A model generated the notes under the pieces. The model had not been told where the DNA came from, did not search any database, and was given only the letters and a program-made list of their open reading frames with translations. A stretch of DNA of 64,000 nucleotides from Desulfurobacterium atlanticum (lineage in GTDB: Bacteria; Aquificota; Aquificia; Desulfurobacteriales; Desulfurobacteriaceae): NCBI RefSeq assembly GCF_900188395.1, contig NZ_FZOB01000004.1, forward strand, positions 1 through 64,000, in the 5' to 3' direction. This document shows, piece after piece, positions 26,703-36,421 of this stretch; the stretch's first letter is position 1; the number at the start of each line of letters is the position of its first letter. The position numbers were made by a program, and so were the translations under genes.

Positions 26703-27782
26703 ATACTCGTCTTTAAATTCTCTTTTTATTCTGAGTAACTTATCTTTTCTTTTAAAAACAGCATTTACTACATCCTCATCAAACATCTTTCCTATGTTCT
26801 CTTTCAGAAATGCAAAAACTTTTTCTTCTGGCCACGCTTTTTTATAGGGTCTATCAGAAATTAAAGCATCAAACACATCTACAACACATGCTATACGCCC
26901 GTATATGGAAATCTCTTCTCCCTTTTTCCCATAAGGATAACCTGAACCATCCACCTTCTCATGATGCTCAAGAGCTATCAGTGCGGCAATCTGCAAAAGT
27001 TTGCTTTTACTTCCCTTTAAAATTTCATAACCGATAATTGTATGCTGCTCCATAATTTTTCTTTCTTCATCTGTAAGCTTACCTGGTTTGAGAAGAATGG
27101 AATCGGGAATACCTATCTTTCCTATATCGTGCATCTGTGTGGCGAGAAAAACTGTTTCAAGTTCCTCATCAAGACCGAGATACTCTGCTATCTCCCTTGC
27201 ATAAAGTCCCGTTCTTAAAATGTGATTTTTTGTCTCCCTGTCCTTAAACTCAGCAGCATGGGAAAGTCTTAAGACCGTATCTTTATAAGCGTTATTAAGC
27301 TCTATATAAAGAGCGGCATTTTCTATCGCAGAGGCAGCATACCCGCTTAAAAGGGTTAAAAGGTCTTCATCCTCCTCAGTAAAATCACCCTTTAACTTAT
27401 TTATAGCCTGAAAAACTCCTATAACTTCCCCTTTTCTATTTATAAGTGGCACTGCAAGGATATTTCTTGTTCTGTAACCTGTCTTTGCATCAACACTTTT
27501 TTCAAACCGGGAGTCAGAATAGGCATCGTTAACTATCAAAGATTTACCGTTTCTAAAAACCCATCCTGCTATTCCCTTATCCCAGGGAATCTCTATCTTT
27601 TTAACACCGTGAGCCACTATAGTCCAGAGCGTTTTGTTCTCAGGATTTGAAAGAAACAAACTGCATCTGTCAACCTCCAGAATATCCCTTGCAACATCAG
27701 AAAGAAGTGAAAGAAGACAGTTTAAATCCTTCTCCCGAATAATTTCCTCTGCAAATTTAAGAAGTATCTGAAGCTTATTCAT
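26691..27782 (-). CDS. GAF - HD-GYP protein, predicted c-di-GMP phosphodiesterase
   Basis: This is a cytoplasmic protein of 363 residues without membrane segments. The GAF domain (about 20-165) has GIAGWVFRNG and ILAVPLINRKGEVIGV, so it may bind a cyclic nucleotide or another small ligand. The HD-GYP domain (about 175-350) has the full set: HDIGKIGIPDSIL, HHEKVDGSGYP and VVDVFDAL. It is coupled by ATGA to the upstream metallo-beta-lactamase phosphodiesterase-like gene. In a cluster with an adenylate cyclase, the GAF domain is a natural candidate cAMP sensor that would link cAMP to c-di-GMP, but this is inference. Confidence 0.9.
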   Translation of the reverse strand: MNKLQILLKFAEEIIREKDLNCLLSLLSDVARDILEVDRCSLFLSNPENKTLWTIVAHGVKKIEIPWDKGIAGWVFRNGKSLIVNDAYSDSRFEKSVDAKTGYRTRNILAVPLINRKGEVIGVFQAINKLKGDFTEEDEDLLTLLSGYAASAIENAALYIELNNAYKDTVLRLSHAAEFKDRETKNHILRTGLYAREIAEYLGLDEELETVFLATQMHDIGKIGIPDSILLKPGKLTDEERKIMEQHTIIGYEILKGSKSKLLQIAALIALEHHEKVDGSGYPYGKKGEEISIYGRIACVVDVFDALISDRPYKKAWPEEKVFAFLKENIGKMFDEDVVNAVFKRKDKLLRIKREFKDEYEGD

Positions 27783-28540
27783 ACCTTTATCCTTTGTCCA
27801 TCATAAAGAGAAAAAATTCCACTTTTTTCCAGCTCAACCTTTATTTCATCAGCAAACGGATATTTAAGATGGTATGCGTATATATTCAATTTCTCTTTTG
27901 CCGAAAACCTTTCAATATCTTTGATAAGCTCATCAGAATTGTAATGAAGGGCAATTGATGAAAGCTCTCTCCTCTCAGACGGATAGGAAACATCAACAAA
28001 AAACGCTTTTATCTCTTTTTCTGCCAGTAAAAACCTCCACATTTCATCACATCTATATGTGTCTCCTGAAATCATTACCCCTTTCCCGTTTCTAAAAATA
28101 GCATATCCGTTCGTTTTCACAGTATGGTTTGCCGGAGTTGGGATAACGGTATAATCCTCAAATTTAAACGGGCAAAACAACTTAACCTCTCTTAAAACAA
28201 CAGCAGGAGCATCATTCTCAAGTTTTAATTTATCAATTTCAGGCCATACCTTCCCATTAAAAAGATGTCTGTTTAAAACATCAATCACCTCATCATTACC
28301 AAAAACTGTCAAAGGCTCTTTTCTAAAATCCTCAAAGGGAAAGACATCAATAAAAAATGGTAAATCTTTTATATGGTCAGCGTGACAGTGAGTCAGAAAA
28401 ACAGCTTTTACTTTATCAAGTTTCACATCACCTGAAAAAAGAGCTCCACAATCAATCACAACAATATCATCAATAACAAATGTTGACAGATTCATTCCAG
28501 GACGTCTTGAACCAAAAGCTCCCGCCACATACACTTCCAT
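27779..28540 (-). CDS. Metallo-beta-lactamase-fold phosphodiesterase-like protein
   Basis: This 253-residue protein has the MBL metal site THCHADHIKDLP near residue 50, a second-site histidine in PANHTVKTNG, SGDTY with the bridging aspartate, and a late histidine near residue 240. The N-terminal GSRRPGMNLSTFVIDD and the DLPFF region resemble class II cyclic-nucleotide phosphodiesterases. A role in hydrolysing cAMP made by the cyclase at 32867-34921 is attractive, but MBL-fold substrates cannot be read from sequence alone. It sits between the big lipoprotein gene and the GAF-HD-GYP gene, with coupled translation downstream. Confidence 0.75.
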   Translation of the reverse strand: MEVYVAGAFGSRRPGMNLSTFVIDDIVVIDCGALFSGDVKLDKVKAVFLTHCHADHIKDLPFFIDVFPFEDFRKEPLTVFGNDEVIDVLNRHLFNGKVWPEIDKLKLENDAPAVVLREVKLFCPFKFEDYTVIPTPANHTVKTNGYAIFRNGKGVMISGDTYRCDEMWRFLLAEKEIKAFFVDVSYPSERRELSSIALHYNSDELIKDIERFSAKEKLNIYAYHLKYPFADEIKVELEKSGIFSLYDGQRIKV

Positions 28541-28553
28541 AAATTAAACCTCT

Positions 28554-30854
28554 TTACTGCACTTTATAGAGATAGTAATTCAAAGTATAGTTTCCACTAT
28601 CATTACAAAACTCCACTGCGTATATAAAATCTGGCTTATAAGGTTCCACATACTCGTAGTAAGGTAAATTAACGTCAATGCTCCAGGTGTCGTTCTGAGA
28701 ACCGTAATAGGAATCAAGAATGTTAAAGCTACAGGTTCCATTTCCATTAAACAAAATCGGATCCCATGTTAAATATCCTGTCCAGTTACCACCAACAAGA
28801 TCAAGAGTAACATTTTCTACACCAAGTTTGTTAACCGTCAGGGCTGTTTGTTTCTTTACACCGCTTTTATAATCAACAGCTGTTAAAGTTACGCTGCCGC
28901 TCATATTTAATAGCCTTACAATCGGAATTCTTCCTTCAGTCCCGTTTACCAGAAAACGCTCAAGTTTCTTGCCATCCGTAGCAAATCCATCAGCAACAGC
29001 ACCACTCCAGGACGCAACAATTTCAAAAGAATCAACGCTTAAAGGAAGAGAACCTCCATCTGTAATTGAATCGGGAAACTTAAACAACTGCTCAAAAGCA
29101 CCGTTAGAATATCTGTAAACCTTACCAACCCCGTAAGTGTCATTATAACAGTAAATCTTTAAAAGGGACTCTTCAGGCGGTAGCTCTCCTTTTATAAAAA
29201 CAACGTCAGATGCCACTTTCCTGTAAACCTTCAATGGCTGCTTTAACCCTTTAAATATCAGATACTCTTCCAGCGGAGACCCTGAAGAAACAGGTGCAAA
29301 AAACTTTCTATTCTCATTTTTTAAAAACTCAACATCGCAGAAATCAAAAGCATAATCAGCATTAACCTGCAGAACAAAGCTATTACTGTCAATCCTGTAA
29401 TCAATCCAAACATCAGGTATACCAGATATATCCTGAAAATCAACATTACCAGAAACGGTAACTGGAGACTGAACTCTTACAAACTTTCCGTCTGAAGTAA
29501 CTCCCTCAAAAACACTTCTGTCTCCTGTTTCTGGAAGATAACTGGAAGAGTAACTTAAATAACCGTCCACAGTTTTAAAAGGAGCAGTTAACCCAACCTT
29601 ACCTGTTAAAGAAGTTAAACCGTCAACATTATAAGTATCAAAAAGAGCTACAGGATATAAAGAAGTGGCTTCTCTCAAAGCGGAAAAATAGGTTGCATTA
29701 AGATTAAGCTTATTAACTCCGAAAAACGAAAGATAGAACGGCTCTGGCAAACTTTCCGAAAAAGAAAGTCCAAGCTCTGTTAAAGAAGAAGAGGTTTTAT
29801 TAAAACCAAAAGAGGTAAATATTAAATTTCCATTGTCAATAAAACCGCCTTCAGGGAAAAATAGAACATCTGAAAGATTCTCACTGATTGAAAAGTTTCC
29901 TGTAAAGCTGTAAAAAATAAAAGGAGCTGGATAAAGATTCCCCCTGTAAACACCTGTTATAGCAACTGTTCTGTTTGTAAACTCCAGAAGGGATATAATT
30001 TCCCGGGTATCATTATAAACTCCTTCAGAGACTGTTATCAACGTATCATTTTCTGTTCTTTCAATAGAAACATCATAAGTATACATTCCCTCAAGGTGCT
30101 TTGTAAAAAGAACCATACGATAACCTGTAGTGCCATCAAAATCGTAAAGTGAAGATGTAAATCCGTAAAGACCAAACGGAGCAGATAGATACTCAGAGGA
30201 TTTATCAAGGTCTGAATAATAGAGATTTAAATCAACCTTTTCCTTCTTTCCGAAAATGGAGAAACTTTTATCTCCGTATGAGAGAAACTCTTTCCAGATA
30301 ACTTTTGTAACATTTTGATACTCATTATCTACCGGAACATCAAGAATATAACGGGTTGTAACGGTAAAATTATCATCTACAGGCTTAACTCCATCACCGT
30401 TTATCTCATAAACTGCATCTCTAATCAAAGGATACTCTCCAGTAGTTATACCACCAGAAACCCCGGAAATGTTAAAGAGAGGGGAGAGAGAAAGATTTAT
30501 TGCAGTATTTTCTGTTACCTCAGCCAGGCTATAACCTGAGTAAACAGGATAAAGAGTGCCTTCAACATCCCTGTAAACAACAAGCTCAACCACCTTTTTA
30601 CCTTCAGGCACAGTAAGAGAAAAGGTATGTTCTCCAGCAGAAAGACCACTCCACTCCTTCATAATAGGAGTATCAAGGTCAACGCCATCAACCACAACCC
30701 TGACCGTATAAAAAAAAGTCCCCTTTTTCACAGGTATTTGCGCAGTAATAAAAAGATTAGCGCTAACCTTTTCAGACTCATAGCTACCTGAAAACCAGCA
30801 TCCTGAAACTATCAGAAGGGAAATAATTAAAAAAGTCAACAAAACTTTTCTCAT
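28554..30854 (-). CDS. Large beta-rich lipoprotein of unknown function
   Basis: This is a 766-residue protein with a lipoprotein signal ending LLIVSGC (C18) and no cytoplasmic domain. The mature part is rich in Tyr, Ser, Asn and Thr with strand-like alternation. It starts with an Ig-like stretch (about 30-125) and looks like a chain of beta-sandwich modules. I recognise no enzyme motif. It is two bases from the FecR gene and follows the TPR/beta-barrel gene, so it may be a surface-exposed or periplasmic lipoprotein handled by that barrel. Base composition is not unlike its neighbours. Confidence 0.7.
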   Translation of the reverse strand: MRKVLLTFLIISLLIVSGCWFSGSYESEKVSANLFITAQIPVKKGTFFYTVRVVVDGVDLDTPIMKEWSGLSAGEHTFSLTVPEGKKVVELVVYRDVEGTLYPVYSGYSLAEVTENTAINLSLSPLFNISGVSGGITTGEYPLIRDAVYEINGDGVKPVDDNFTVTTRYILDVPVDNEYQNVTKVIWKEFLSYGDKSFSIFGKKEKVDLNLYYSDLDKSSEYLSAPFGLYGFTSSLYDFDGTTGYRMVLFTKHLEGMYTYDVSIERTENDTLITVSEGVYNDTREIISLLEFTNRTVAITGVYRGNLYPAPFIFYSFTGNFSISENLSDVLFFPEGGFIDNGNLIFTSFGFNKTSSSLTELGLSFSESLPEPFYLSFFGVNKLNLNATYFSALREATSLYPVALFDTYNVDGLTSLTGKVGLTAPFKTVDGYLSYSSSYLPETGDRSVFEGVTSDGKFVRVQSPVTVSGNVDFQDISGIPDVWIDYRIDSNSFVLQVNADYAFDFCDVEFLKNENRKFFAPVSSGSPLEEYLIFKGLKQPLKVYRKVASDVVFIKGELPPEESLLKIYCYNDTYGVGKVYRYSNGAFEQLFKFPDSITDGGSLPLSVDSFEIVASWSGAVADGFATDGKKLERFLVNGTEGRIPIVRLLNMSGSVTLTAVDYKSGVKKQTALTVNKLGVENVTLDLVGGNWTGYLTWDPILFNGNGTCSFNILDSYYGSQNDTWSIDVNLPYYEYVEPYKPDFIYAVEFCNDSGNYTLNYYLYKVQ

Positions 30855-30856
30855 GG

Positions 30857-31597
30857 CTACATCCCTTCTATAGAGGTTTCAGGGATTTCTACTTGAACAT
30901 TAAGATTATCTTCTTTCTCTTTTACCTCTATACTCTGAATCACGTCTTCAGCAACATCAGCAGAAACCACAGGATAATCAACAACGGTATAAGTTTCTAC
31001 TTTCTTCCCGTCCATCGTGGAACTTTCAACAATATTCTTTACATTATCAACTCCTACGTGTTCAGGAGTTGTTTTCTCCTTTCCCTCTATCCTCACAATA
31101 GAACCACTGCCAAGAATTACTCTTTCCCCTGTAAAGAAGTTTTTCACTTCCACAACACCTTTTAAAACAGCAACTAAAACCCTTTCAAAATTAACGTCAA
31201 CGAGAAATTCAGTTCCCTTCACACCTATAAGAGCTATAGGAGTTTTAACATTAAAAGCGCCGGCGGTCCTTCCAGAAACCCTGTAAATCACCCTGCCAAA
31301 AGGAAGAGACATGTTAGCTTCTCTTTCAGGAATATACTTTTCAACTATAAGGCGGGTTCTCTCTGCAAGAAACACCTCAGTATTGTCAATAAACTTTATC
31401 TGTGCCTCACTCTTCCTTTTTGTCCTTACAATATCACCAACGTCAACTTCTCCGTTTAAAGTTTTCCAGGAAACTCCCTTAAATCGCCCCTTTTTAACTA
31501 TATCAACCTTTCCTTTAGCATAAGTTACTCTTCCAACTGCAGCAAAGGAAATAGAAGGAACAAGTATAGATAAAAGAATCAAAAACCACCCTTTCAT
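30857..31597 (-). CDS. FecR-domain periplasmic protein
   Basis: The protein has a signal peptide (to about FA at residue 20) and a FecR domain of about 90 residues. GDIVRTKRKSEAQIKFIDNT and the FNVKTPIALIGVKGTEF segment are characteristic of it. About 70 acidic residues form the tail. There is no anti-sigma cytoplasmic part, so this is the stand-alone secreted type that is often found near CHASE2 proteins or autotransporter-like genes. The ATG at 31597 is preferred to one nine bases earlier, because AAGGA is then eight bases upstream. It lies between the beta-barrel gene and the large lipoprotein gene. Confidence 0.85.
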   Translation of the reverse strand: MKGWFLILLSILVPSISFAAVGRVTYAKGKVDIVKKGRFKGVSWKTLNGEVDVGDIVRTKRKSEAQIKFIDNTEVFLAERTRLIVEKYIPEREANMSLPFGRVIYRVSGRTAGAFNVKTPIALIGVKGTEFLVDVNFERVLVAVLKGVVEVKNFFTGERVILGSGSIVRIEGKEKTTPEHVGVDNVKNIVESSTMDGKKVETYTVVDYPVVSADVAEDVIQSIEVKEKEDNLNVQVEIPETSIEGM

Positions 31598-31609
31598 GTT
31601 CCACATCCT

Positions 31610-32815
31610 TTAAAACAGTTTCTTTAAACCTGCACTTAAAACGTATCTCGTATAATCGTTTTCAAGATTTCCATCGGCAAAACTCTTCTCAAATTTAACA
31701 CCACAAACAAAATCAACCAGCTTAAACCTGTAAATACTCTCCATATACACCCCGGGAACAGCAGACTTTGAACCTTCTGAGTAAAACTTAACCTTTAAAT
31801 AAGGAAATCCCTGAAAAACAGCTTTGCCAATCTTCCTTTTAAATTTGATCTCTCCCTTAATCTTAAATCTCTTAACATCGTCCCCATACCACTTGAACTC
31901 AGAAAATAAGTTCCAGGAAGACTTTTCAAAAAGTCCTTTCAAGACAAATGCACTTTTCTCTACATCAGCAAAATTTCTCTCATATCCACCACTCCATCTG
32001 AAATAACTGTGAAGAAACGGTTTAGCAAAGCCCAAATCTGCCCCCAGAAGGTATGAAGCTTTATCGGTATAAACGTAGTAAACCTCACCGGTTCCTGTAA
32101 ACCGGTTTATCTTCCTTCCAAAGAATCCCCTAACCATATAAAAATCAAACCTGTCGTTATTTCTGTCATTCTGAACAAGAGAATAGACCTTTAAACCTGT
32201 ATAACCTGAAGGAAAAAAGAAAGTTGTACCAATATCAATCTCAGAAACAAAACCTGAAATTGAATACGGCTCAGCATCAAGGTCTTCTGGAAGTAACAAA
32301 ATATTGGAATCATATTTCTGGGTAAAAGATACAACTGTTTTCAACATTTTAAGTCCAGATAAAGCTGCCACCTGCTCGGAATTTTCAAACGTTGACAACA
32401 GTTCGTCTGGATTCTCCCCCTCTTTAATCATTGACCTGATAACAAGAATTTTTAGATTTCCAGAAAGTTCAATACCTCTTTTCCGAAGCTCCTTATAGAC
32501 CGCTATAACATCTCTATACTTTCCCAAACCATAAAAAAGCCTTATAAGAACTTTCCCTTTTTCAGTAGAAGGAGAGAGAAAAAAAGATTTTTTGATAAGC
32601 TCCGTTCCCCTGGCATACTCACCAACCATAACATAGGAGTAACCAAGATAATATAGAGAATCTGCGTCAAGGATTTCCAGAGGTTTATCTTTTAAAATCC
32701 CAACTATCTCATCGTAATCTTCGTTTAAGAACATCTCTTTCACAGAAGCAAAAGAAATTTTCGGAATAAGGAGAATTAAAAGAACAGCAATAAAACGTTT
32801 TGCCACACCCCTCAT
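31610..32815 (-). CDS. TPR plus outer-membrane beta-barrel protein
   Basis: About 400 residues. A signal peptide ends near ISFA, followed by TPR-like helices (about 25-165, with YYLGYSYVMVGEYARGTELI) and a C-terminal half (about 170-400) of amphipathic aromatic strands ending in phenylalanine, the usual outer-membrane barrel end. The order TPR then barrel resembles Slam/DUF560 proteins that display surface lipoproteins, and a large lipoprotein gene follows two genes downstream. The ATG at 32815 is chosen over TTG at 32827 because GGGTGAT precedes it. The barrel assignment is good, the Slam link is tentative. Confidence 0.65.
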   Translation of the reverse strand: MRGVAKRFIAVLLILLIPKISFASVKEMFLNEDYDEIVGILKDKPLEILDADSLYYLGYSYVMVGEYARGTELIKKSFFLSPSTEKGKVLIRLFYGLGKYRDVIAVYKELRKRGIELSGNLKILVIRSMIKEGENPDELLSTFENSEQVAALSGLKMLKTVVSFTQKYDSNILLLPEDLDAEPYSISGFVSEIDIGTTFFFPSGYTGLKVYSLVQNDRNNDRFDFYMVRGFFGRKINRFTGTGEVYYVYTDKASYLLGADLGFAKPFLHSYFRWSGGYERNFADVEKSAFVLKGLFEKSSWNLFSEFKWYGDDVKRFKIKGEIKFKRKIGKAVFQGFPYLKVKFYSEGSKSAVPGVYMESIYRFKLVDFVCGVKFEKSFADGNLENDYTRYVLSAGLKKLF

Positions 32816-32866
32816 GAAATCACCCAAAATAAATTTTATAATTATTTCATTATTGATTATAACATA

Positions 32867-34921
32867 CTATTTCTTGTAATAGGTTACAACCCCTTCCCAA
32901 TTTTCAGGAGGAGAAACCATAAAGTTTTTACATCTTTCAATCATAATTCCAGCAGGCGGAAAATCTGCCACCTTTTCAAAAATAGCAAGTGCTTCTTTAA
33001 ACCTGCCCATCCTGTAAAGAGATAAAGCCTTTTCATAAAACTCTTTTATCTCCTCACTACCATCTCTATCAAGAAATGTGAAAATTCTTACAGGATGTTC
33101 CTTTCCCTTTACCCTGACACTATCAATCTCTACAAACCTGAAAGGAAACTTATCCTCATCCACCCTAAAACGTGTAAACTGAGATACAAGAACCTGTGTT
33201 CTGTAAACCTTGTTAAGCCCTTCAAGCCTTGATGCAAGATTAACCGTATCTCCCATAGCGGTGTAATCAAACCTTTTCTTTGAACCCATATTACCCACAA
33301 CAGCCTTACCGCTATTTATTCCAATCCCTATACCTATTTCCGGAAATCCCCTCCTTCTTAAATCTTTATTTAAACGTTTCATCTCTTTAAGCATTCTGTA
33401 AGCAGCAAGAACTGCCATTTCTGGATGATTTTTAACCGAAATTGGAGCGTTCCAGACAGCCATAATCGCATCGCCTATATATTTATCAAGTGTTCCCTTA
33501 CTGTTAAGAATAATCTCTGTAAGAGGAGTAAAGATAAAATTTATAAGCTCAACCAGTTTCTCCGGTTCCATCTTTTCAGAAAGAGAAGTGAAATTTCTTA
33601 TATCTGCAAAAAGCACCGTTATGTCTCTTTTTTCACCGCCTAACTTTAACCTTTCAGGATGCTTTACCATTATCTCAAGAAGTTCCCTGGAAACGTATGT
33701 ACCAAACATACTTTTAATAAATCTTGCTTCTCTTGTTTTGCTGGCGATAGAGTAAATTTCAATAAAAAATACAGAGAGAAAAAGGAAAAGGTATATGAAA
33801 AAGAGCCAGGGAAAAGATATCTTCAGCACATACAGAAAAATAGAAATAAGAAAAACAGCTATCCCAACCAACCCATAAAGAAAAAACCTTAGATATACAC
33901 TTCCAACATAAAAGAAGAGAAAAAGAATTAATAGTGCAAAAATAACAGATAAAGCAACATCAATCTTTATATCGGGAAATACAAAATCACCGTTAACAAA
34001 ATTTGAAATAAACGTAAGATGAAAGTATGTACCCGGGATAAATCCAATAGGCGATGGCTTTATATCGGTAATTCCAGCTTCAGAAATCCCAAGAAGAACA
34101 ATTTTTCCGTTTATTCTGTCAGGCGGAACCTTTCCATCATAAAGATCAACAAATGAATAAACATTTTCTCTGTAATTTTCAAATTTATAAAAATTAAGTA
34201 AAACACCTTCTCTGTCAAAAGCCACTTTTCTATCACCGATTGAAATAACACCTTCTTTTGAAATAACAGCATCTTTTCCATAATAAACCCTTAAAACCTG
34301 AAGCCCCAGAGAAGGATAAACCTCTCCATTAAAGATAAAAACAGGTTGATAATGCCTTATTATCTTGTCCCTATCACTTAAAACATTAAGAGTCCCAGAG
34401 AGAAAACAACTCTCTGTAATAGACAGAATGTTGGCCTCTACGTATTTAAAAACTCCAGCATCTATCACATCAGGCACATTTAAAAGAGCTGAATCGGAAA
34501 GAGTATCCAGAATCTCATCGTCAGGATTTTCCGAAGCTTCAGGTCTCAAAAAAAACCCGCACACCACATTACCGTTTGAGGCTACAGCTTCAGAAAGCTT
34601 CCTGTCATTTTCTTCATCTGTGGTTTCAGAAAACACCATATCAAGCCCAACAACCTTTGCTCCTTTAAGCTTTCTTATTCCATCAGCAACGATTTTCCTA
34701 TTCCAAGGCCACCTTCCAAAGCGGTTAACACTTTTCTCATCAACCAGAATTAAAGTAATATCATCTGAAGGTTTATTTTTATTAAAAGAATAAAATACAT
34801 CTCCTGTTTTAAGTGCAAACTCATAAAAAGGAGAGATTTTAAAGAAAAAAACAGCTCCTGTTATAAAAGCACTTAAACAGAAAAGAATAAGTACAGGCAG
34901 GAGCTCCTTTTTAAGAGACAT
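32867..34921 (-). CDS. CHASE2-domain adenylate cyclase (class III), membrane-bound
   Basis: The 684 residues have an N-terminal membrane helix (about 8-28) and a periplasmic CHASE2 sensor (about 35-310, with GRWPWNRKIVADGI and GKIVLLGISEAG). A bundle of about three helices (about 318-395) and a class III cyclase domain (about 420-600) follow. FADIRNFTSL and KYIGDAIMAVW supply the two metal aspartates and the purine-binding lysine. YTAMGDTVNLASRLE supplies the aspartate, asparagine and arginine expected of an active adenylate cyclase. A short TPR-like tail ends the protein. It starts 23 bases after dnaB. It probably makes cAMP in response to a periplasmic signal, perhaps through the FecR protein. 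Confidence 0.92.
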   Translation of the reverse strand: MSLKKELLPVLILFCLSAFITGAVFFFKISPFYEFALKTGDVFYSFNKNKPSDDITLILVDEKSVNRFGRWPWNRKIVADGIRKLKGAKVVGLDMVFSETTDEENDRKLSEAVASNGNVVCGFFLRPEASENPDDEILDTLSDSALLNVPDVIDAGVFKYVEANILSITESCFLSGTLNVLSDRDKIIRHYQPVFIFNGEVYPSLGLQVLRVYYGKDAVISKEGVISIGDRKVAFDREGVLLNFYKFENYRENVYSFVDLYDGKVPPDRINGKIVLLGISEAGITDIKPSPIGFIPGTYFHLTFISNFVNGDFVFPDIKIDVALSVIFALLILFLFFYVGSVYLRFFLYGLVGIAVFLISIFLYVLKISFPWLFFIYLFLFLSVFFIEIYSIASKTREARFIKSMFGTYVSRELLEIMVKHPERLKLGGEKRDITVLFADIRNFTSLSEKMEPEKLVELINFIFTPLTEIILNSKGTLDKYIGDAIMAVWNAPISVKNHPEMAVLAAYRMLKEMKRLNKDLRRRGFPEIGIGIGINSGKAVVGNMGSKKRFDYTAMGDTVNLASRLEGLNKVYRTQVLVSQFTRFRVDEDKFPFRFVEIDSVRVKGKEHPVRIFTFLDRDGSEEIKEFYEKALSLYRMGRFKEALAIFEKVADFPPAGIMIERCKNFMVSPPENWEGVVTYYKK

Positions 34922-34944
34922 CTCAAACTCTCTACATAAAAGTT

Positions 34945-36405
34945 TTAAAACTCAAAATCATAGTCATCATCCCCCTCATCAAAAGTGAAATCTGGAGGGG
35001 AGGAACTTTCCTTATCTTCCATCTCCATAATGATAGGAGCTTCTTCTTTAAAAGGCTCTTCCCTATCTTTGTCATTTACCATAGGAATCTCTTGAAGATT
35101 CTCAAACCTTGTAAGCTCTTTAATAAAGGAAAGAGTAACTGTTCCTGTAGGTCCGTTCCTCTGCTTGGCTATTATAATCTCGGCAATTCCCCGCTCCTCT
35201 GGAGGTGGTTCTTTTTTATAAACCTCAGGCCGATGAATAAACATTACAATATCAGCATCCTGCTCAATACTTCCACTCTCTCTTAAGTCGGCAAGCTGAG
35301 GTCTTTTATCTGAACGGTGCTCCACCTGTCTTGAAAGCTGAGAAAGTGCAATTACAGGAATGTTAAGCTCTTTTGCAAGAGCCTTTAAAGACCTTGATAT
35401 CTCAGAAACTTCCTGCTGACGATTCTCTGTTTTCTTTATTCCCCTCATAAGCTGAAGATAATCAATAATCACAAGGTCAAGACCGTTTTCACTCTGCAGT
35501 CTTCTTGCCTTAGCCCTTAAATCAAGAACAGAAATACCTGGTGTATCATCAATATAGATAGGAGCTTCCTTAAGAGAATCATAAGCCTCAAGAATTTTAT
35601 CAAGGTCGGCAGGTGAGAGAAATCCTGAACGTATCTTATTCAGGGGAACTCCTGCAGCCTGAGCTGCAAGCCTTTTAACAAGCTGGTCTTTTGACATTTC
35701 AAGAGAAAATATGGCAACCGATTTTCCCCGCTCAACGGCAATGTTATATGCAAGGGAAAGTGCAAAAGCAGTTTTCCCCATAGAAGGTCTTGCTGCTATT
35801 ATTATCAAGTCAGAATCGTGCAGTCCCGATGTTTTCTGGTCAAGGTCTGTAAACCCGGTCGGTATTCCAGTTACCATAGATTTCCTTACAGCAAGTTCTT
35901 CCATCTCCTTCACAACTTCAGGAATAATTTCAGATATTGGAACAAGAGAGTTGGTTAACCTTTCTTCGGAAACAGCAAAAACCCTCTTCTCCATATAATC
36001 TATCAAAACGTCCGGGTCGGGAGTCTCCTCCATTTTCTCTTTCACATCCTCCACTATCTCATCTATTCTGCGAAGAATGGCTTTATCCTTTACAACCTTA
36101 CAGGCAGATTCAAACTTTTCGTAATTATCAAGGGCAAACTCAACCATGTGAGCAAGGTATTCTTCCCCACCTATCTTCTCAAGAAGACCTCTCTTTTCAA
36201 GTTCATCCTTATAGGAAATCTCATTAAGGTCCGTTTCACTGTAACCTTCTGCAATAAGCAGTCTCAAAAACTTAAAAAACACCTTATGTTCATTTTTAAA
36301 AAAATCGTCCGGCTCAAGAAGCTCAACAGCACGAAATGCAAAAGCCGGTTGAACTATCACTGTTCCAAGAACTGAAAGCTCAGCTTCAATATCAAAAAAT
36401 TTCAT
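34945..36405 (-). CDS. dnaB: Replicative DNA helicase DnaB
   Basis: This is the hexameric helicase of the replication fork. The 486 residues have the N-terminal DnaG-interacting domain (about 1-150, with AELSVLGTVI) and a RecA-like domain with Walker A ARPSMGKTAFAL near residue 210. DLVIIDYLQLMRG is Walker B, and QLSRQVEHRSDKRPQLADLRESG is motif H3/H4. The acidic tail is longer than usual. No intein is present. It lies 16 bases after trpE and 23 before the cyclase gene, so it shares their transcript at least in part. Confidence 0.96.
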   Translation of the reverse strand: MKFFDIEAELSVLGTVIVQPAFAFRAVELLEPDDFFKNEHKVFFKFLRLLIAEGYSETDLNEISYKDELEKRGLLEKIGGEEYLAHMVEFALDNYEKFESACKVVKDKAILRRIDEIVEDVKEKMEETPDPDVLIDYMEKRVFAVSEERLTNSLVPISEIIPEVVKEMEELAVRKSMVTGIPTGFTDLDQKTSGLHDSDLIIIAARPSMGKTAFALSLAYNIAVERGKSVAIFSLEMSKDQLVKRLAAQAAGVPLNKIRSGFLSPADLDKILEAYDSLKEAPIYIDDTPGISVLDLRAKARRLQSENGLDLVIIDYLQLMRGIKKTENRQQEVSEISRSLKALAKELNIPVIALSQLSRQVEHRSDKRPQLADLRESGSIEQDADIVMFIHRPEVYKKEPPPEERGIAEIIIAKQRNGPTGTVTLSFIKELTRFENLQEIPMVNDKDREEPFKEEAPIIMEMEDKESSSPPDFTFDEGDDDYDFEF

Positions 36406-36421
36406 AACAGTCTCCCTTTAC

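Noticed and set aside
27779-28540. Beta-lactamase or RNase Z
   Set aside because: The motif set lacks the RNase Z exosite arm and the context is cyclic-nucleotide signalling, so phosphodiesterase-like is the better but still tentative call.
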